DNA of 64,000 nucleotides from Streptococcus mitis (GCF_001281025.1 NZ_CP012646.1:277001-341000), one strand, 5' to 3'; positions 53,804 to 63,578 are shown, numbered from the stretch's first letter. Notes: generated by a model from the letters alone, not told the origin. Program-made: numbers and translations.

Positions 53804-54988
53804 TTATTTTACCACAAGAACCTTGTAATATTCATACTTATTTGGCTGTGTAATCTTAATTTTTTGACCATAGAAACCATCGATTTCTTTGTCAAAATAA
53901 TCTGAAAATCCTGATGGCAAGCGTTTCATCTTAAGAACTTCTCCAGATTGGTCTGCATATACAAGGAAATGATAGTGGGTTTTAGACATACCATCATCGA
54001 TCAATACAAAGTAACCTGTTTTGAGCTTACCTTGTCCATTATCTAAATGGTATAGTTTATTGTTATTGATTGTGAAGTTAGTAGATGGAAGTCTAAGTCG
54101 TACACCTGGGTCTTCTAGATAAAGATCATTGCCAACTTTTTTGATTTCTGATCTAGTTGTCATCTCTGGAAGTGGTAATACTCTACGACCATCTGCTCCA
54201 AAGTAATATCGACCTGGTAGATTTTGGAAATTACGAATAACAGCTTTAGGATCAATTTCTTGTCCTTCTTCTTTATTATCTACTAAAGCTAAGATTGTAT
54301 TTGAAACTTCATCCCCATATTTGTCGGAAAACTTCTTGATTTCAGGCTTGATATACCAAGTGTTTTTATCCACGATAACATCAGTAAAGTTATTTCCGTC
54401 AAATTTTGCTGTAATCAGATATTCATATCCATCACCTAAACGAACAATGTCACCATTTTTATAAGGGCTATTTCGTAAAGTGAACATATGGCCATCCTTG
54501 CCGAGAATATAGCCTGTCCCATCACTAGAATTTACAACTCTATCAGAGGCCATTGCACCTGATTGTTCAAAATAATACCAATTACCACCTATGAACACCC
54601 AACCTGTCATCATAGAACCACTAAAATGAAGATAGTACCAAGTAGACCCTTCTTTGTACCAACCTGTACGCATGGCGCCACTATCTGCTAGTGAGTACCA
54701 AGTGTTGCCCTCCTTGTACCAACCTGTGCGCATAGCGCCACTATCTGCTAGTGAATACCATGTGTTGCCATCTTTGAGCCAGCCTGTCTGCATTTTACCA
54801 GAAGCGTCAAAGTGGTACCAAGAGCCAGCATTTTGCACCCATTTGTTTTTAGCGAGACTGCCATCTTGAGAAAGATTCCAGTCAGCGCCATTTTTAACCC
54901 AAGTATCTGCAGCCTGTGCTTGGTTGATAGATAAAAGTAGACCAGCACCTACAAGCAAACCAAGTGTAAGTAGTTTAGATTTTTTCAT
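53804..54988 (-). CDS. choline-binding protein, paralogue 1
   Basis: 394 residues from the second of two close ATGs (better spacing to AGGAG; the first would add two residues). Signal peptide KKSKLLTLGLLVGAGLLLS, cleaved near AQAAD. About six or seven choline-binding repeats fill residues 28-150 (GWYKEGNTWYSLADSGAMRT type). The C-terminal ~245 residues form an unrecognised domain shared with the two neighbours (NTWYIKPEIKKFSDKYGDEV, RNFQNLPGRYYFGADGRRV). The choline-binding module is N-terminal, the reverse of most Cbps such as LytA. Attached to teichoic-acid phosphocholine; function unknown. Confidence 0.8.
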   Translation of the reverse strand: MKKSKLLTLGLLVGAGLLLSINQAQAADTWVKNGADWNLSQDGSLAKNKWVQNAGSWYHFDASGKMQTGWLKDGNTWYSLADSGAMRTGWYKEGNTWYSLADSGAMRTGWYKEGSTWYYLHFSGSMMTGWVFIGGNWYYFEQSGAMASDRVVNSSDGTGYILGKDGHMFTLRNSPYKNGDIVRLGDGYEYLITAKFDGNNFTDVIVDKNTWYIKPEIKKFSDKYGDEVSNTILALVDNKEEGQEIDPKAVIRNFQNLPGRYYFGADGRRVLPLPEMTTRSEIKKVGNDLYLEDPGVRLRLPSTNFTINNNKLYHLDNGQGKLKTGYFVLIDDGMSKTHYHFLVYADQSGEVLKMKRLPSGFSDYFDKEIDGFYGQKIKITQPNKYEYYKVLVVK

Positions 54989-55017
54989 AGCCATTTTCTC
55001 CTATTCTATAGCGAAAT

Positions 55018-55072
55018 GAACATGACTTCCTAGTATACAAAGCTGTTCGCTTTTTCGTTTTACTCTGTCAGA
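55018..55072. repeat. 55-bp repeat flanking cbp paralogues, copy 1
   Basis: Identical to 57354-57408. It holds one arm of the cbp terminator (GTTCGCTTTTT), but its partner arm (GCGAAATGAAC) is altered, so the hairpin here is weaker. Confidence 0.85.
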
Positions 55073-55076
55073 CGTC

Positions 55077-56258
55077 TTATTTCACAACAGAAACATTTCC
55101 TGTCTTACTATCGATTTTAACAGTTTGACCGTAGAAACCGTCAATTTCTTTATTAAGATAATCTGAAATTCCTGTTGGCAATCGTTTCATTTTAAGAATT
55201 TCACCAGATTGGTCTGCATAAACAAGAATATGATAGTGATGATAGCTTGGTCTATCATCAATCAATGCAAAATAACCTGTTTTGAGTTTGCCATTATCAC
55301 CATCTAAATAGTATAGTTTATTATTATTGATTGTGAAGCTGGTAGCTCCAAGAAAAAGTCGTGCACCCGGATTTTCTAGATAGACATCATTTCCAACTTT
55401 TTTAATCTCTGAATAGGTGGTCATTTCTGGTAAATTTGTTACGCGACGACCATCTGCCCCAAAGTAATACCTGTTTGGTAAGTTTTGGAAATTTTTCACG
55501 ACAGCTTTAGGATTAATTTCTTGTCCTTCTTCCGTATTATCTACTAAAGCCAACATCGTATTGGAAACTTTATCTCCATATTTATCAGAAAACTTCTTAA
55601 ATTCAGGTTTTATGTACCAAGCATTTTTTTCAACAATGACTCCATCTTTTCTATGAATAAGATGATAATCATACCCATCAGACAAAGTAACAATATTTGT
55701 GATAATTGTATCATCCGCTTGAGATTGTTCAACCTGACTTGGGAGTTTGGTTAACATATAACCATCCTTACCAATGACATAACTTTCCCCATCGCTTGCT
55801 GGAACAGCTCTATCTGCTACCATAGCACCTGATTTTTCAAAGTAAGACCATTGACCATTTGCAGTCGCCCATCCTGTTGCCATAGCGCCACTGTCTTTGA
55901 GGTAATACCATGTAGACCCTTCTTTGTACCAACCTGTACGCATAGCCCCACTATTTGCAAGTGAGTACCAGGTGCTACCTTCCTTGTACCAGCCAGTACG
56001 CATAGCGCCACTATTTGCTAGTGAATACCAAGTATTGCCGTCTTTGAGCCAGCCTGTCTGCATTTTACCAGAACCGTCAAAGTGGTACCAAGAACCTGCG
56101 TTTTGTACCCATTTGTTTTTAGCGAGACTGCCATCTTGTGAAAGATTCCAGTCAGAACCATTTTTAACCCAAGTATCTGCAGCATGTACTTGATTGATAG
56201 ACAATAGTAGACCAGAACCTGCAAGCAAACCAAGTGTGAGTAGTTTAGATTTTTTCAT
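55077..56258 (-). CDS. choline-binding protein, paralogue 2
   Basis: 393 residues. Same plan as its neighbours: signal peptide, about six N-terminal choline-binding repeats, a GQWSYFEKSGAMVADRAV junction shared with paralogue 3, then the unknown C-terminal domain (NAWYIKPEFKKFSDKYGDKV closer to paralogue 1). This mosaic suggests recombination among the three. It ends GNVSVVK like paralogue 3. AAGGAGG lies 8 bases before the chosen ATG. It is divergent from the Rgg-like regulator. Confidence 0.8.
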   Translation of the reverse strand: MKKSKLLTLGLLAGSGLLLSINQVHAADTWVKNGSDWNLSQDGSLAKNKWVQNAGSWYHFDGSGKMQTGWLKDGNTWYSLANSGAMRTGWYKEGSTWYSLANSGAMRTGWYKEGSTWYYLKDSGAMATGWATANGQWSYFEKSGAMVADRAVPASDGESYVIGKDGYMLTKLPSQVEQSQADDTIITNIVTLSDGYDYHLIHRKDGVIVEKNAWYIKPEFKKFSDKYGDKVSNTMLALVDNTEEGQEINPKAVVKNFQNLPNRYYFGADGRRVTNLPEMTTYSEIKKVGNDVYLENPGARLFLGATSFTINNNKLYYLDGDNGKLKTGYFALIDDRPSYHHYHILVYADQSGEILKMKRLPTGISDYLNKEIDGFYGQTVKIDSKTGNVSVVK

Positions 56259-56455
56259 AGCCATTTCCTCCTTTATTGAATAGTTATCAAAAAATATTTT
56301 TCCATCATAAACATTCTACATAACTCCTAATAATCCTTAAGAGTCAACCAACACCTTCTTTCTATCATCATTGCCCACCCCACACCTTTATGATATACTA
56401 AATATAAATATTTTCCTAAAACTTCTACTTTTGGAACATTTTTGGAGGTAAAAAT

Positions 56456-57331
56456 ATGCGGTGGGATATTGGTTCAGTTTATAAATACATTCGTAAGTCA
56501 AAAGGGATTACACAAAATGAGGTCTGTGGTGACTACATTACTCATTCTAACTTATCGAAGTTTGAAAATAATCATTCTACTCCTAGGTATGATACTATGG
56601 AGTTGCTTTTGAGGCAAATTGATATGAGTTTCGATGAATTTCATTATATTTGTCAACATTACCAAATGGATTCTCGTAAGAAATTATTTTCAGAATATTA
56701 TCAAGTCATTTCTTCACCTAATCTAGAAGAAATGAAGACACTGCTATCAAAATGTCAAATTTATCTAGATGAAGTGCAGAATGATATCCCAATAGAACAT
56801 GCTGTGAAAGAACTAACCATTTTTATAGAAGTGATTGAAAATCAGTTTTCCGATAAAGCCCAAGCCTTGGCTGAAGAGTTATGGAAAGAATTGGAAAAAA
56901 GAGATCAGTGGTTTCTTTCAGATTTGCGATTATTAGTGATTATCATCTTTCATTTCCCTATTGATTCACTAGAAATGCTACGTCAGAGGCTTGTAAAATC
57001 TCTAAATAAATACACAGATTATCGTCCAATTCAAAGTATTCATTACTCCATTCTAGCCAATATGACACGAATGTACCTTGAAGCAGGGAAGAAAGATGAC
57101 TGTCTATGCTTAATTCAAGAATGTCTTGATTTATCAAAAGAAATGAAGCGATACGATTTATTGGGTGTAGCTCAAGTACGTCTGGGAATCATTACTGAGG
57201 AACATGCTATGATTAATAAAGGACTATCCTTACTCGAATCAACAGATGAAAGTCGATTACTAGAGGAAATGAAAAAAGAAGTTTGTGATTATTATCAAGT
57301 AGATTTTTTTGAAACAGAGACCAAACAGTAA
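56456..57331 (+). CDS. Rgg/RopB-family transcriptional regulator
   Basis: 291 residues. N-terminal HTH (IGSVYKYIRKSKGITQNEVC, YITHSNLSKFENNHSTP; about 5-60) and a helical TPR-like C-terminal domain. GGAGG is upstream of the ATG, and an extended -10 (TGATATACT) lies about 60 bases upstream. Rgg proteins often bind short hydrophobic peptides; no convincing shp gene is adjacent. It is flanked on both sides by choline-binding protein genes that it may regulate. Confidence 0.85.
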   Translation: MRWDIGSVYKYIRKSKGITQNEVCGDYITHSNLSKFENNHSTPRYDTMELLLRQIDMSFDEFHYICQHYQMDSRKKLFSEYYQVISSPNLEEMKTLLSKCQIYLDEVQNDIPIEHAVKELTIFIEVIENQFSDKAQALAEELWKELEKRDQWFLSDLRLLVIIIFHFPIDSLEMLRQRLVKSLNKYTDYRPIQSIHYSILANMTRMYLEAGKKDDCLCLIQECLDLSKEMKRYDLLGVAQVRLGIITEEHAMINKGLSLLESTDESRLLEEMKKEVCDYYQVDFFETETKQ

Positions 57332-57347
57332 CTATTACTTTATGAAT

Positions 57348-57392
57348 AAAAGCGAACATGACTTCCTAGTATACAAAGCTGTTCGCTTTTTC
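57348..57392. terminator. bidirectional terminator between rgg and cbp paralogue 3
   Basis: AAAAGCGAACA and TGTTCGCTTTT, perfect 11-bp arms with a 21-base loop, flanked by T runs on both strands, serving the convergent genes. Confidence 0.75.
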
Positions 57393-57408
57393 GTTTTACT
57401 CTGTCAGA
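57354..57408. repeat. 55-bp repeat flanking cbp paralogues, copy 2
   Basis: Identical to 55018-55072; includes the intact terminator. Together with the similar gene 3' ends it shows that the cbp units were duplicated with their downstream flank. Confidence 0.85.
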
Positions 57409-57412
57409 TAGT

Positions 57413-58603
57413 TTATTTCACAACAGAAACATTTCCTGTTGAACTGTCGTATCGAACAGTTTCTCCATAAAAACCGGAAATTCCTTTTTCAATATAATCA
57501 CGGAAATCATTAGGCAAAACTTTCATCTTCACGATTTCACCAGATTCATCTGCATAGCCCAAAATATGGTGATCTTTAGATAATAATCCGTCCATAAACA
57601 TTGTAAAATATCCAGTTACAAGTTTACCATTATGATCATTGGCAACTCTTAGATAAAGTTTATTGTCATTAATTGTTAATCCAGATGAATCTAGACTAAT
57701 AACTGGACTTGAGTTTTTAAGATAAAGTTCAGCCCCAACTTTTTGAATAGGGAAGTGAGTAGTGAATTCTGGTAGATTCGCAACCTTACGTCCATCTGCT
57801 CCAAAGTAATACTTATTTGGTAAGTTTTGGAAATTCTTTATGACAGCTTTAGGATCAATTTCTTCCCCTGGTTTTTTATTATCAGTAATGGCATCTAAAG
57901 TATTTCGTTTTATATCGCCAATCTTTTGATAAGAAAAACGTTCAACAATAGGTTTGATATACCAGGCATTCTTTTCGATAACAACTCCATCTTTCTTATG
58001 AACAAGGTGATAGTCATAACCATCAGACAAAGTAACGATATCTGTAATAACTGTATCATCAAAAGGATCTTGTTCAACCTGACTAGGGAGTTTGGTTAAC
58101 ATATAACCATCCTTACCAATGACATAACTTTCCCCATCGCTTGCTGGAACAGCTCTATCTGCGACCATAGCACCTGATTTTTCAAAGTAAGACCATTGAC
58201 CATTTGCAGTCGCCCATCCTGTTGCCATAGCGCCACTGTCTTTGAGGTAATACCATGTAGACCCTTCTTTGTACCAACCTGTGCGCATAGCACCACTATC
58301 TGCTAGTGAATACCAGGTGTTACCTTCCTTGTACCAGCCTGTGCGCATAGCACCACTATCTGCTAGTGAATACCAGGTGTTACCATCTTTGAGCCAGCCT
58401 GTCTGCATATTACCAGAACCGTCAAAGTGGTACCAAGAACCTGCGTTTTGTACCCATTTGTTTTTAGCGAGACTGCCATCTTGTGAAAGATTCCAGTCAG
58501 ATCCATTTTTAACCCAAGTATCTGCAGCCTGTGCTTGATTGATAGACAAAAGTAGACCAGCACCTGCAAGTAAACCAAGTGTAAGTAGTTTAGATTTTTT
58601 CAT
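57413..58603 (-). CDS. choline-binding protein, paralogue 3
   Basis: 396 residues. Nearly identical to paralogue 2 over the first ~180 residues and the last few, but diverged in the middle of the C-terminal domain (PIVERFSYQKIGDIKRNTLD in place of the FSDKYGD segment). AAGGAGG upstream of the chosen ATG. A perfect 18-bp palindrome lies 70 bases upstream (58673-58690). Confidence 0.8.
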   Translation of the reverse strand: MKKSKLLTLGLLAGAGLLLSINQAQAADTWVKNGSDWNLSQDGSLAKNKWVQNAGSWYHFDGSGNMQTGWLKDGNTWYSLADSGAMRTGWYKEGNTWYSLADSGAMRTGWYKEGSTWYYLKDSGAMATGWATANGQWSYFEKSGAMVADRAVPASDGESYVIGKDGYMLTKLPSQVEQDPFDDTVITDIVTLSDGYDYHLVHKKDGVVIEKNAWYIKPIVERFSYQKIGDIKRNTLDAITDNKKPGEEIDPKAVIKNFQNLPNKYYFGADGRKVANLPEFTTHFPIQKVGAELYLKNSSPVISLDSSGLTINDNKLYLRVANDHNGKLVTGYFTMFMDGLLSKDHHILGYADESGEIVKMKVLPNDFRDYIEKGISGFYGETVRYDSSTGNVSVVK

Positions 58604-58672
58604 AGCCATTTCCTCCTAAAATAGATAAATCCAAAGCAAGAAAATCCAATAGAAACGAAGTCAAAATAGATG

Positions 58673-58690
58673 TCAGGTTCATGAACCTGA
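58673..58690. promoter_or_regulatory. perfect 18-bp palindrome upstream of cbp paralogue 3
   Basis: TCAGGTTCATGAACCTGA is exactly self-complementary. GC content and symmetry stand out in AT-rich DNA; likely operator for a dimeric regulator, perhaps the Rgg-like protein. Confidence 0.55.
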
Positions 58691-59016
58691 ACCATAAGAT
58701 CTCCTAACATTTCCAAGAATATAAGATAGAGACTAGTTTATCAAAAGTACATAGCCATCACCTTCCCCCAACTATAAAATAAATCCTTTTTTATATCTAC
58801 ATTATAGTCCTGTAAAAAAGGAAAGTCAATTAAAATTGTGACTATATTAACATTTTTGTTCTAGCAGAAATCAATTGATATTTTCATTTGATCTTCATTT
58901 CTTAGCTCCTTTTTGGAGATTGATTTTTCTGACTCCATTATATCCTTTATTTGTTTTCATATCTCTCCTGTCCCTAGAAAGACTAAATCTGTTCCTAAAC
59001 GGTCACTTGAACCAAA

Positions 59017-59046
59017 GAAAAATTCCAAAGCAAATGCCTTGGAACT
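59017..59046 (-). terminator. terminator of the araT-recO-plsX-acpP unit
   Basis: TTCCAAGG and CTTTGGAA arms (one wobble), loop CATTTG, then TTTTT on the minus strand, 9 bases after the acpP stop. Confidence 0.75.
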
Positions 59047-59054
59047 TCTTATCT

Positions 59055-59288
59055 TTATTTTCCTTGAATGATTTTAACCACATCTCCTACACTTTGGAGT
59101 TGGTCAATTTCCTCATCACTGATTTCGATATTAAATTCATCTTCCAGAGTCAAGATAAACTCCATCAAGTCCACTGAGTCGGCATCCAAATCGTCTTTCA
59201 GACTCAAGGATTCTGTCACGACAAAGTCCTCTCCCTGTCGCTCTTGGATAATGGTCACAATACGGTCAAAAATTTCTTTTTCTGTCAT
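59055..59288 (-). CDS. acpP: acyl carrier protein
   Basis: 77 residues, very acidic. The phosphopantetheine attachment site is Ser38 in LDADSVDLMEF. Holds acyl intermediates for fatty acid and phospholipid synthesis; PlsX, encoded immediately upstream, uses acyl-ACP as substrate. A second ACP gene is expected in the fab cluster elsewhere. Confidence 0.93.
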   Translation of the reverse strand: MTEKEIFDRIVTIIQERQGEDFVVTESLSLKDDLDADSVDLMEFILTLEDEFNIEISDEEIDQLQSVGDVVKIIQGK

Positions 59289-59293
59289 CTCTT

Positions 59294-60286
59294 TTATTCT
59301 CCTGAAAATTCACGCGCAGTCTGGGCAACTACGTCTGTTTCTAGCATGGTACGAATCTGGCGAATCGTACTATACACAGCCTTGGCATCACTTGAGCCAT
59401 GGGTCTTGACAACCGGTGCCTTGACACCAAACAAGACTGCTCCACCAACATCTGAATAGTTGAGTTGTTTTTTCAAACCTCTGAGGCTATCCTTGAGAAG
59501 GAGGGCACCTAGTTTCGCTCGAAGACCACCACCTGTAATAGCTGTCTTGAGCAAACCCATGATTCCCATAGCTGTCCCTTCAATGGATTTGAGCACAGCG
59601 TTTCCCGTGAAACCATCTGCCACAACAACATCCGCGACGCCATTCATCAAATCACGTGCTTCCACGTTTCCGATAAAGTTCAAACTTTCATCAGTCGCCA
59701 GTAATTCATAGGTTTCCTTACGAAGCGGGTCTCCCTTACTACTCTCTGTTCCGTTGTTGAGCAAGCCAACACGTGGTTGCGTAATGCCACGGACATTTTT
59801 AGCATAGAAGGAACCCAGAACCGCATATTGATGGAGGTGCTGTGCTGTATTTTCCGCATTAGCACCGAGGTCCAGCATGTCAAAACCTCTCCCATCTACA
59901 GTCGGCAAAGTCGACATAAGCCCAGGACGATCGATGTTCTTGATACGACCCACGATGAAAAATCCTGCTGCTAGTAAAGCACCTGTATTCCCAGCCGATA
60001 GGACAGCATCTGCTTCGCCCTCTTTGACAGCCTTAGCTGCCAAGACCATACTGGCATTTTTCTTCTTCCGAATAGCTCTCGTAGGTTCATCGTCTGAATC
60101 AATCTTTTCATCCGTATGGATAATGCTGACGCGCTCTGTCGCTGTCAGATATTGCTTGATTTTAGCTTCATCTCCGTAGAGTTGAACCTCGATATCTGAA
60201 AAGTCAGCTAGGGCTTGATTGACACCCTCAACGATGGCCTGAGGTGCGTAATCGCCCCCCATGGCATCTACTGCGATTTTTTTCAT
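59294..60286 (-). CDS. plsX: phosphate acyltransferase PlsX
   Basis: 330 residues. Makes acyl-phosphate from acyl-ACP for Pls[20 protein letters not shown] at the N-terminus, [13 protein letters not shown] and [13 protein letters not shown] are diagnostic. It lies 5 bases upstream of acpP and overlaps recO by 4 bases. Confidence 0.97.
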   Translation of the reverse strand: MKKIAVDAMGGDYAPQAIVEGVNQALADFSDIEVQLYGDEAKIKQYLTATERVSIIHTDEKIDSDDEPTRAIRKKKNASMVLAAKAVKEGEADAVLSAGNTGALLAAGFFIVGRIKNIDRPGLMSTLPTVDGRGFDMLDLGANAENTAQHLHQYAVLGSFYAKNVRGITQPRVGLLNNGTESSKGDPLRKETYELLATDESLNFIGNVEARDLMNGVADVVVADGFTGNAVLKSIEGTAMGIMGLLKTAITGGGLRAKLGALLLKDSLRGLKKQLNYSDVGGAVLFGVKAPVVKTHGSSDAKAVYSTIRQIRTMLETDVVAQTAREFSGE

Positions 60287-61053
60287 TTCTTTTCCTCTTT
60301 TAGTAATTGTCCCCAGTCTGCTAGGGAATCAATAAATTTCTTTGATTTTAGGTGAATCCCAACGTATTCTTCGTAGAGTTGATCCATAAATTGGCGTAAC
60401 TCTTGCTTGATTTCAGGCTTGAGCGAAATGGTCTCCAAAGTCTCAAAATCAATGGCTTGAAACTGATTGAGCAGATAAGGGATATTGGGATTGAGATGGC
60501 AACGTCTCTCATCCTCATGATAATGCTCTGGGCAGAGGCAGGCTCCATATTTGAAAGAAAAATCAAAAGCCTGACCGACCCGATGGCAAAAGACACACTC
60601 ATTAAAATTGAGGCTGATTCCAAATCTGGTCAAGATTTGAATTTCAAAAATATTGGTCAAAACCTGATAATCCAAGCCTGCTTCCATCAATTCCAAAGTC
60701 TTTTGCAAAAAAGCAAACAAGGGAGCATCCTGCTGATTGTCCTGCAAACTAGCATCTGCAAGAGCTGCCACATAGGTCGCATAAGCCATGACAAAGAGAT
60801 CACTATTAATCTTGGGAAAAGTCATCACCTCATGATAGTCCTCAATGTAGCTAAGCCCGTCATCATTGATTCGTAAGAGAAACCGAGCCAGCACCAAGGG
60901 CTGAATAACTGGAGCCAGCTTAGACTGACCAGCGTGTTTGACAAAAAACATGCGTTTGCCAGCCTGCTCTGTAAAAATCTTGACTAGCTTATCATCCTCC
61001 CGAAAATTGCGATTGTAGAGCACCAAGCCTTGACTCGTGATAGACTGAATCAT
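60283..61053 (-). CDS. recO: DNA repair protein RecO
   Basis: 256 residues. N-terminal OB fold ([20 protein letters not shown]), helical C-terminal part with a zinc motif CVFCHRVG...CLCPEHY. Loads RecA at gaps together with RecR. It overlaps both araT and plsX by 4 bases, a conserved streptococcal arrangement. Confidence 0.96.
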   Translation of the reverse strand: MIQSITSQGLVLYNRNFREDDKLVKIFTEQAGKRMFFVKHAGQSKLAPVIQPLVLARFLLRINDDGLSYIEDYHEVMTFPKINSDLFVMAYATYVAALADASLQDNQQDAPLFAFLQKTLELMEAGLDYQVLTNIFEIQILTRFGISLNFNECVFCHRVGQAFDFSFKYGACLCPEHYHEDERRCHLNPNIPYLLNQFQAIDFETLETISLKPEIKQELRQFMDQLYEEYVGIHLKSKKFIDSLADWGQLLKEEKK

Positions 61054-62219
61054 GCTTCTCTCATATACTCCTCAAGTCGTTTCATGGCTTCTTTGATAGT
61101 CTCCATACTAGCTGCATAAGATAGGCGAACATAGCCTTCACCATAACGTCCAAAGGCAGCACCAGGAATAAAGGCAACGGCCTTCTTCTGAGCAAAATCC
61201 TTCAGAAAAGCAAAAGAATCTTGATTGTAGCCCGCTGGAATCTTAGCAAAGATATAGAAGGCACCGTCTGGTTTGATAATCTCAAAACCAAGAGCAGTCA
61301 TTTTCTCGATGATATAATCTCGACGCTGGATGTATTCCTTCTTCATAGGCTCCGCATCGTTTTTACCCGCCGTCAAGGCTTCCACCGCAGCGTGTTGAGC
61401 CATGGTATTTGCGGCAGTGACCAAGTACTGGTGACTCTTAATCAACTGGGCTGTAAAGGCCGCAGGAGCGAAAATCAGACCCAAACGCCAACCTGTCATG
61501 GCATGTGATTTAGATAGACCATTGATAATAATAGCCTGATCTCTCAACATAGTTCCCAGAGATACATGGGCTTCCCCTGTATAGGTCAATTCTGAGTAAA
61601 CCTCATCACAGACAACGAAAATTTCGTACTTGCGTAAAACAGCTGCCAAAGCTTCCAACTGCTCCCGACTGTAGGTAATTCCTGTCGGATTAGCTGGATA
61701 GTTGAGAATAACTGCCTTGAGCTTGTCACCTTGATCCAAAATGGCCTTCTCCAACATTTCAGGAGTCAAGACAAACCCATTTTCAGTCGTGTCAATCTCG
61801 ACAATCTCTGCCCCAACTAGATTGACAATCGGTTCATAACCCGGATAAGCAGGAGCTGGCAAGAGCACCTTGTCTCCCTCTTCCAAAATAGCTGTCAAAG
61901 TAGCAGATAAAGCCTCTGTCGCCCCAATTGTAACCAAGATTTCATTTTCAGGAGCATAGTCCAGTTGGTACTTTTCCTTAACAAAGTCACTGGCCGCCTG
62001 ACGTAGAGTCAGCAGACCACTCATCCCTGTATAGTAGGATTGGTTCTGATCAATCGCTCGCTTGGCCGCCTCCTTGACATGATCTGGCGTTGTAAAATCA
62101 GGCTCCCCCAAGGTCAAACGCAAGACCCCAGGAATCTCCGAAATAGCCTGGTCAAACTGACGAATCAACGAAACTTGAATCTTATCTAACTGTTTATTAA
62201 AGCGCTTAGTTAAGTCCAT
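61050..62219 (-). CDS. araT: aromatic/branched aminotransferase, class I PLP enzyme (AraT)
   Basis: 389 residues. PLP-Lys in [17 protein letters not shown]; other fold I motifs are [15 protein letters not shown] and [12 protein letters not shown]. Streptococcal orthologues are annotated as aromatic amino acid aminotransferases; substrate range is inferred. First gene of the araT-recO-plsX-acpP operon. Confidence 0.92.
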   Translation of the reverse strand: MDLTKRFNKQLDKIQVSLIRQFDQAISEIPGVLRLTLGEPDFTTPDHVKEAAKRAIDQNQSYYTGMSGLLTLRQAASDFVKEKYQLDYAPENEILVTIGATEALSATLTAILEEGDKVLLPAPAYPGYEPIVNLVGAEIVEIDTTENGFVLTPEMLEKAILDQGDKLKAVILNYPANPTGITYSREQLEALAAVLRKYEIFVVCDEVYSELTYTGEAHVSLGTMLRDQAIIINGLSKSHAMTGWRLGLIFAPAAFTAQLIKSHQYLVTAANTMAQHAAVEALTAGKNDAEPMKKEYIQRRDYIIEKMTALGFEIIKPDGAFYIFAKIPAGYNQDSFAFLKDFAQKKAVAFIPGAAFGRYGEGYVRLSYAASMETIKEAMKRLEEYMREA

Positions 62220-62311
62220 AGATACCTCCTACTTTCAAAACGTATCTCTATTATACTACAAAAGCCCCCCGACCGCAAAAATACATGATAGAATAGCTTT
62301 CCACTTTCTAT

Positions 62312-62340
62312 TTTACTTTTCCTCTTTACAGGTCTATAAT
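62312..62340 (+). promoter_or_regulatory. promoter of the YeiH-family gene
   Basis: TTTACT, 17-base spacer, perfect TATAAT, 28 bases before the ATG. Confidence 0.75.
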
Positions 62341-62367
62341 GGTAACAGATTCTATTTGGAGGTTTTT

Positions 62368-63378
62368 ATGTCATTTCTATCAAAAAATGGAGCAGGCATC
62401 TTGGCCTGCCTTCTGATTTCACTACTTGCTTGGTATCTAGGCGGATTCTTCCCTGTGATTGGCGCACCCGTCTTTGCGATTTTCATAGGCATGCTCCTAC
62501 ATCCCTTTCTCTCGTCTCATAAACAACTGGATGCTGGATTGACCTTTAGTTCCAAAAAATTGCTCCAGTATGCCGTTATCTTGCTTGGTTTTGGTCTCAA
62601 TATCTCGCAGGTCTTTGCAGTCGGACAATCTTCACTCCCTGTCATCCTGTCCACCATCTCAATAGCCTTGATTGTTGCCTACCTCTTCCAGCGCTTCTTT
62701 GCACTGGACACAAAACTGGCTACCTTGATTGGAGTGGGTTCTTCTATCTGTGGTGGTTCTGCCATTGCGGCGACAGCGCCCGTTATCCATGCCAAGGAAA
62801 AGGAAGTAGCCCAAGCCATCTCCGTTATCTTTTTCTTCAATGTCTTGGCTGCACTCATCTTTCCAACCCTCGGCACCTGGCTTCATCTATCCAATGAAGG
62901 CTTCGCCCTCTTTGCAGGAACTGCGGTCAATGATACTTCCTCTGTAACCGCCACAGCCAGCGCCTGGGACAGTCTCTACCAGACCAATACCCTCGAATCC
63001 GCAACCATTGTCAAACTCACACGTACTCTGGCTATTATCCCCATCACTCTCTTTCTCTCCTACTGGCAAAGTCGCGAGCAAAAAAATAAGCAAGGTTTGC
63101 AACTGAAAAAAGTCTTCCCGCTGTTTATCCTTTACTTTATCCTTGCATCTCTCCTAACTACCATCCTAACCTCTCTCGGTGTGTCCAGTAGTTTCTTTAC
63201 CCCACTCAAACAACTCTCCAAATTCCTCATTATCATGGCCATGAGTGCTATCGGTCTCAAAACCAATCTGGTAGCTATGGTCAAATCCAGCGGAAAATCT
63301 ATTATCCTCGGAGCCATCTGCTGGATTGCCATCATCCTCACTAGTCTTGGTATGCAGACCCTTATCGGCATTTTCTAA
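62368..63378 (+). CDS. YeiH/UPF0324 family membrane protein
   Basis: 336 residues from the ATG at 62368 (GGAGG upstream); an in-frame TTG 12 bases earlier is rejected. About ten hydrophobic helices. Family signatures: [55 protein letters not shown] and [10 protein letters not shown]. Members are thought to be anion or sulfonate-type transporters but the substrate in streptococci is not known. The TAA stop codon abuts a RUP. Confidence 0.88.
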   Translation: MSFLSKNGAGILACLLISLLAWYLGGFFPVIGAPVFAIFIGMLLHPFLSSHKQLDAGLTFSSKKLLQYAVILLGFGLNISQVFAVGQSSLPVILSTISIALIVAYLFQRFFALDTKLATLIGVGSSICGGSAIAATAPVIHAKEKEVAQAISVIFFFNVLAALIFPTLGTWLHLSNEGFALFAGTAVNDTSSVTATASAWDSLYQTNTLESATIVKLTRTLAIIPITLFLSYWQSREQKNKQGLQLKKVFPLFILYFILASLLTTILTSLGVSSSFFTPLKQLSKFLIIMAMSAIGLKTNLVAMVKSSGKSIILGAICWIAIILTSLGMQTLIGIF

Positions 63379-63572
63379 ACTCTTCGAAAATCTCTTCAAA
63401 CCACGTCAACGTCGCCTTGCCATAGGTATGGTTACTGACTTCGTCAGTTCTATCCACAACCTCAAAACTGTGTTTTGAGCTGACTTCGTCAGTTCTATCT
63501 GCAACCTCAAAAACAGTCTTTTGAGCAACCTGCGGCTAGTTTCCTAGTTTGCTCTTTGATTTTCATTGAGTA
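63378..63572. repeat. RUP element, long form, abutting the YeiH stop codon
   Basis: Starts ACTCTTCGAAAATC directly after the TAA stop and ends GATTTTCATTGAGTA; 195 bp with two internal ~46-bp modules. The left end lacks the usual leading T. Confidence 0.87.
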
Positions 63573-63578
63573 TAACAC

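Larger units (their letters stand above)
58604..59054. other. intergenic region upstream of cbp paralogue 3 and downstream of acpP
   Basis: AT-rich; holds the 18-bp palindrome (58673-58690) near the cbp side and the acpP terminator (59017-59046). A weak 100-codon frame on the plus strand (from 58875) lacks a ribosome binding site and overlaps acpP, so I do not call it. Confidence 0.5.

Noticed and set aside
56280..56455. Short peptide frame (MFMMEKYFLITIQ) upstream of cbp paralogue 2 as an shp pheromone for the Rgg-like regulator
   Set aside because: It is 13 codons, lacks the usual SHP pattern of a basic N-terminus and a C-terminal processed segment, and ribosome site spacing is poor.
58875..59177. 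100-codon plus-strand frame overlapping acpP
   Set aside because: It has no ribosome binding site, runs antisense into acpP and through its terminator, and the protein is low-complexity Phe/Leu-rich.
6434..63577. BOX elements, CRISPR arrays, tRNA or rRNA genes, prophage integrase and complete IS elements
   Set aside because: Looked for by eye; only RUP repeats were found and no transposase or integrase frame is present.
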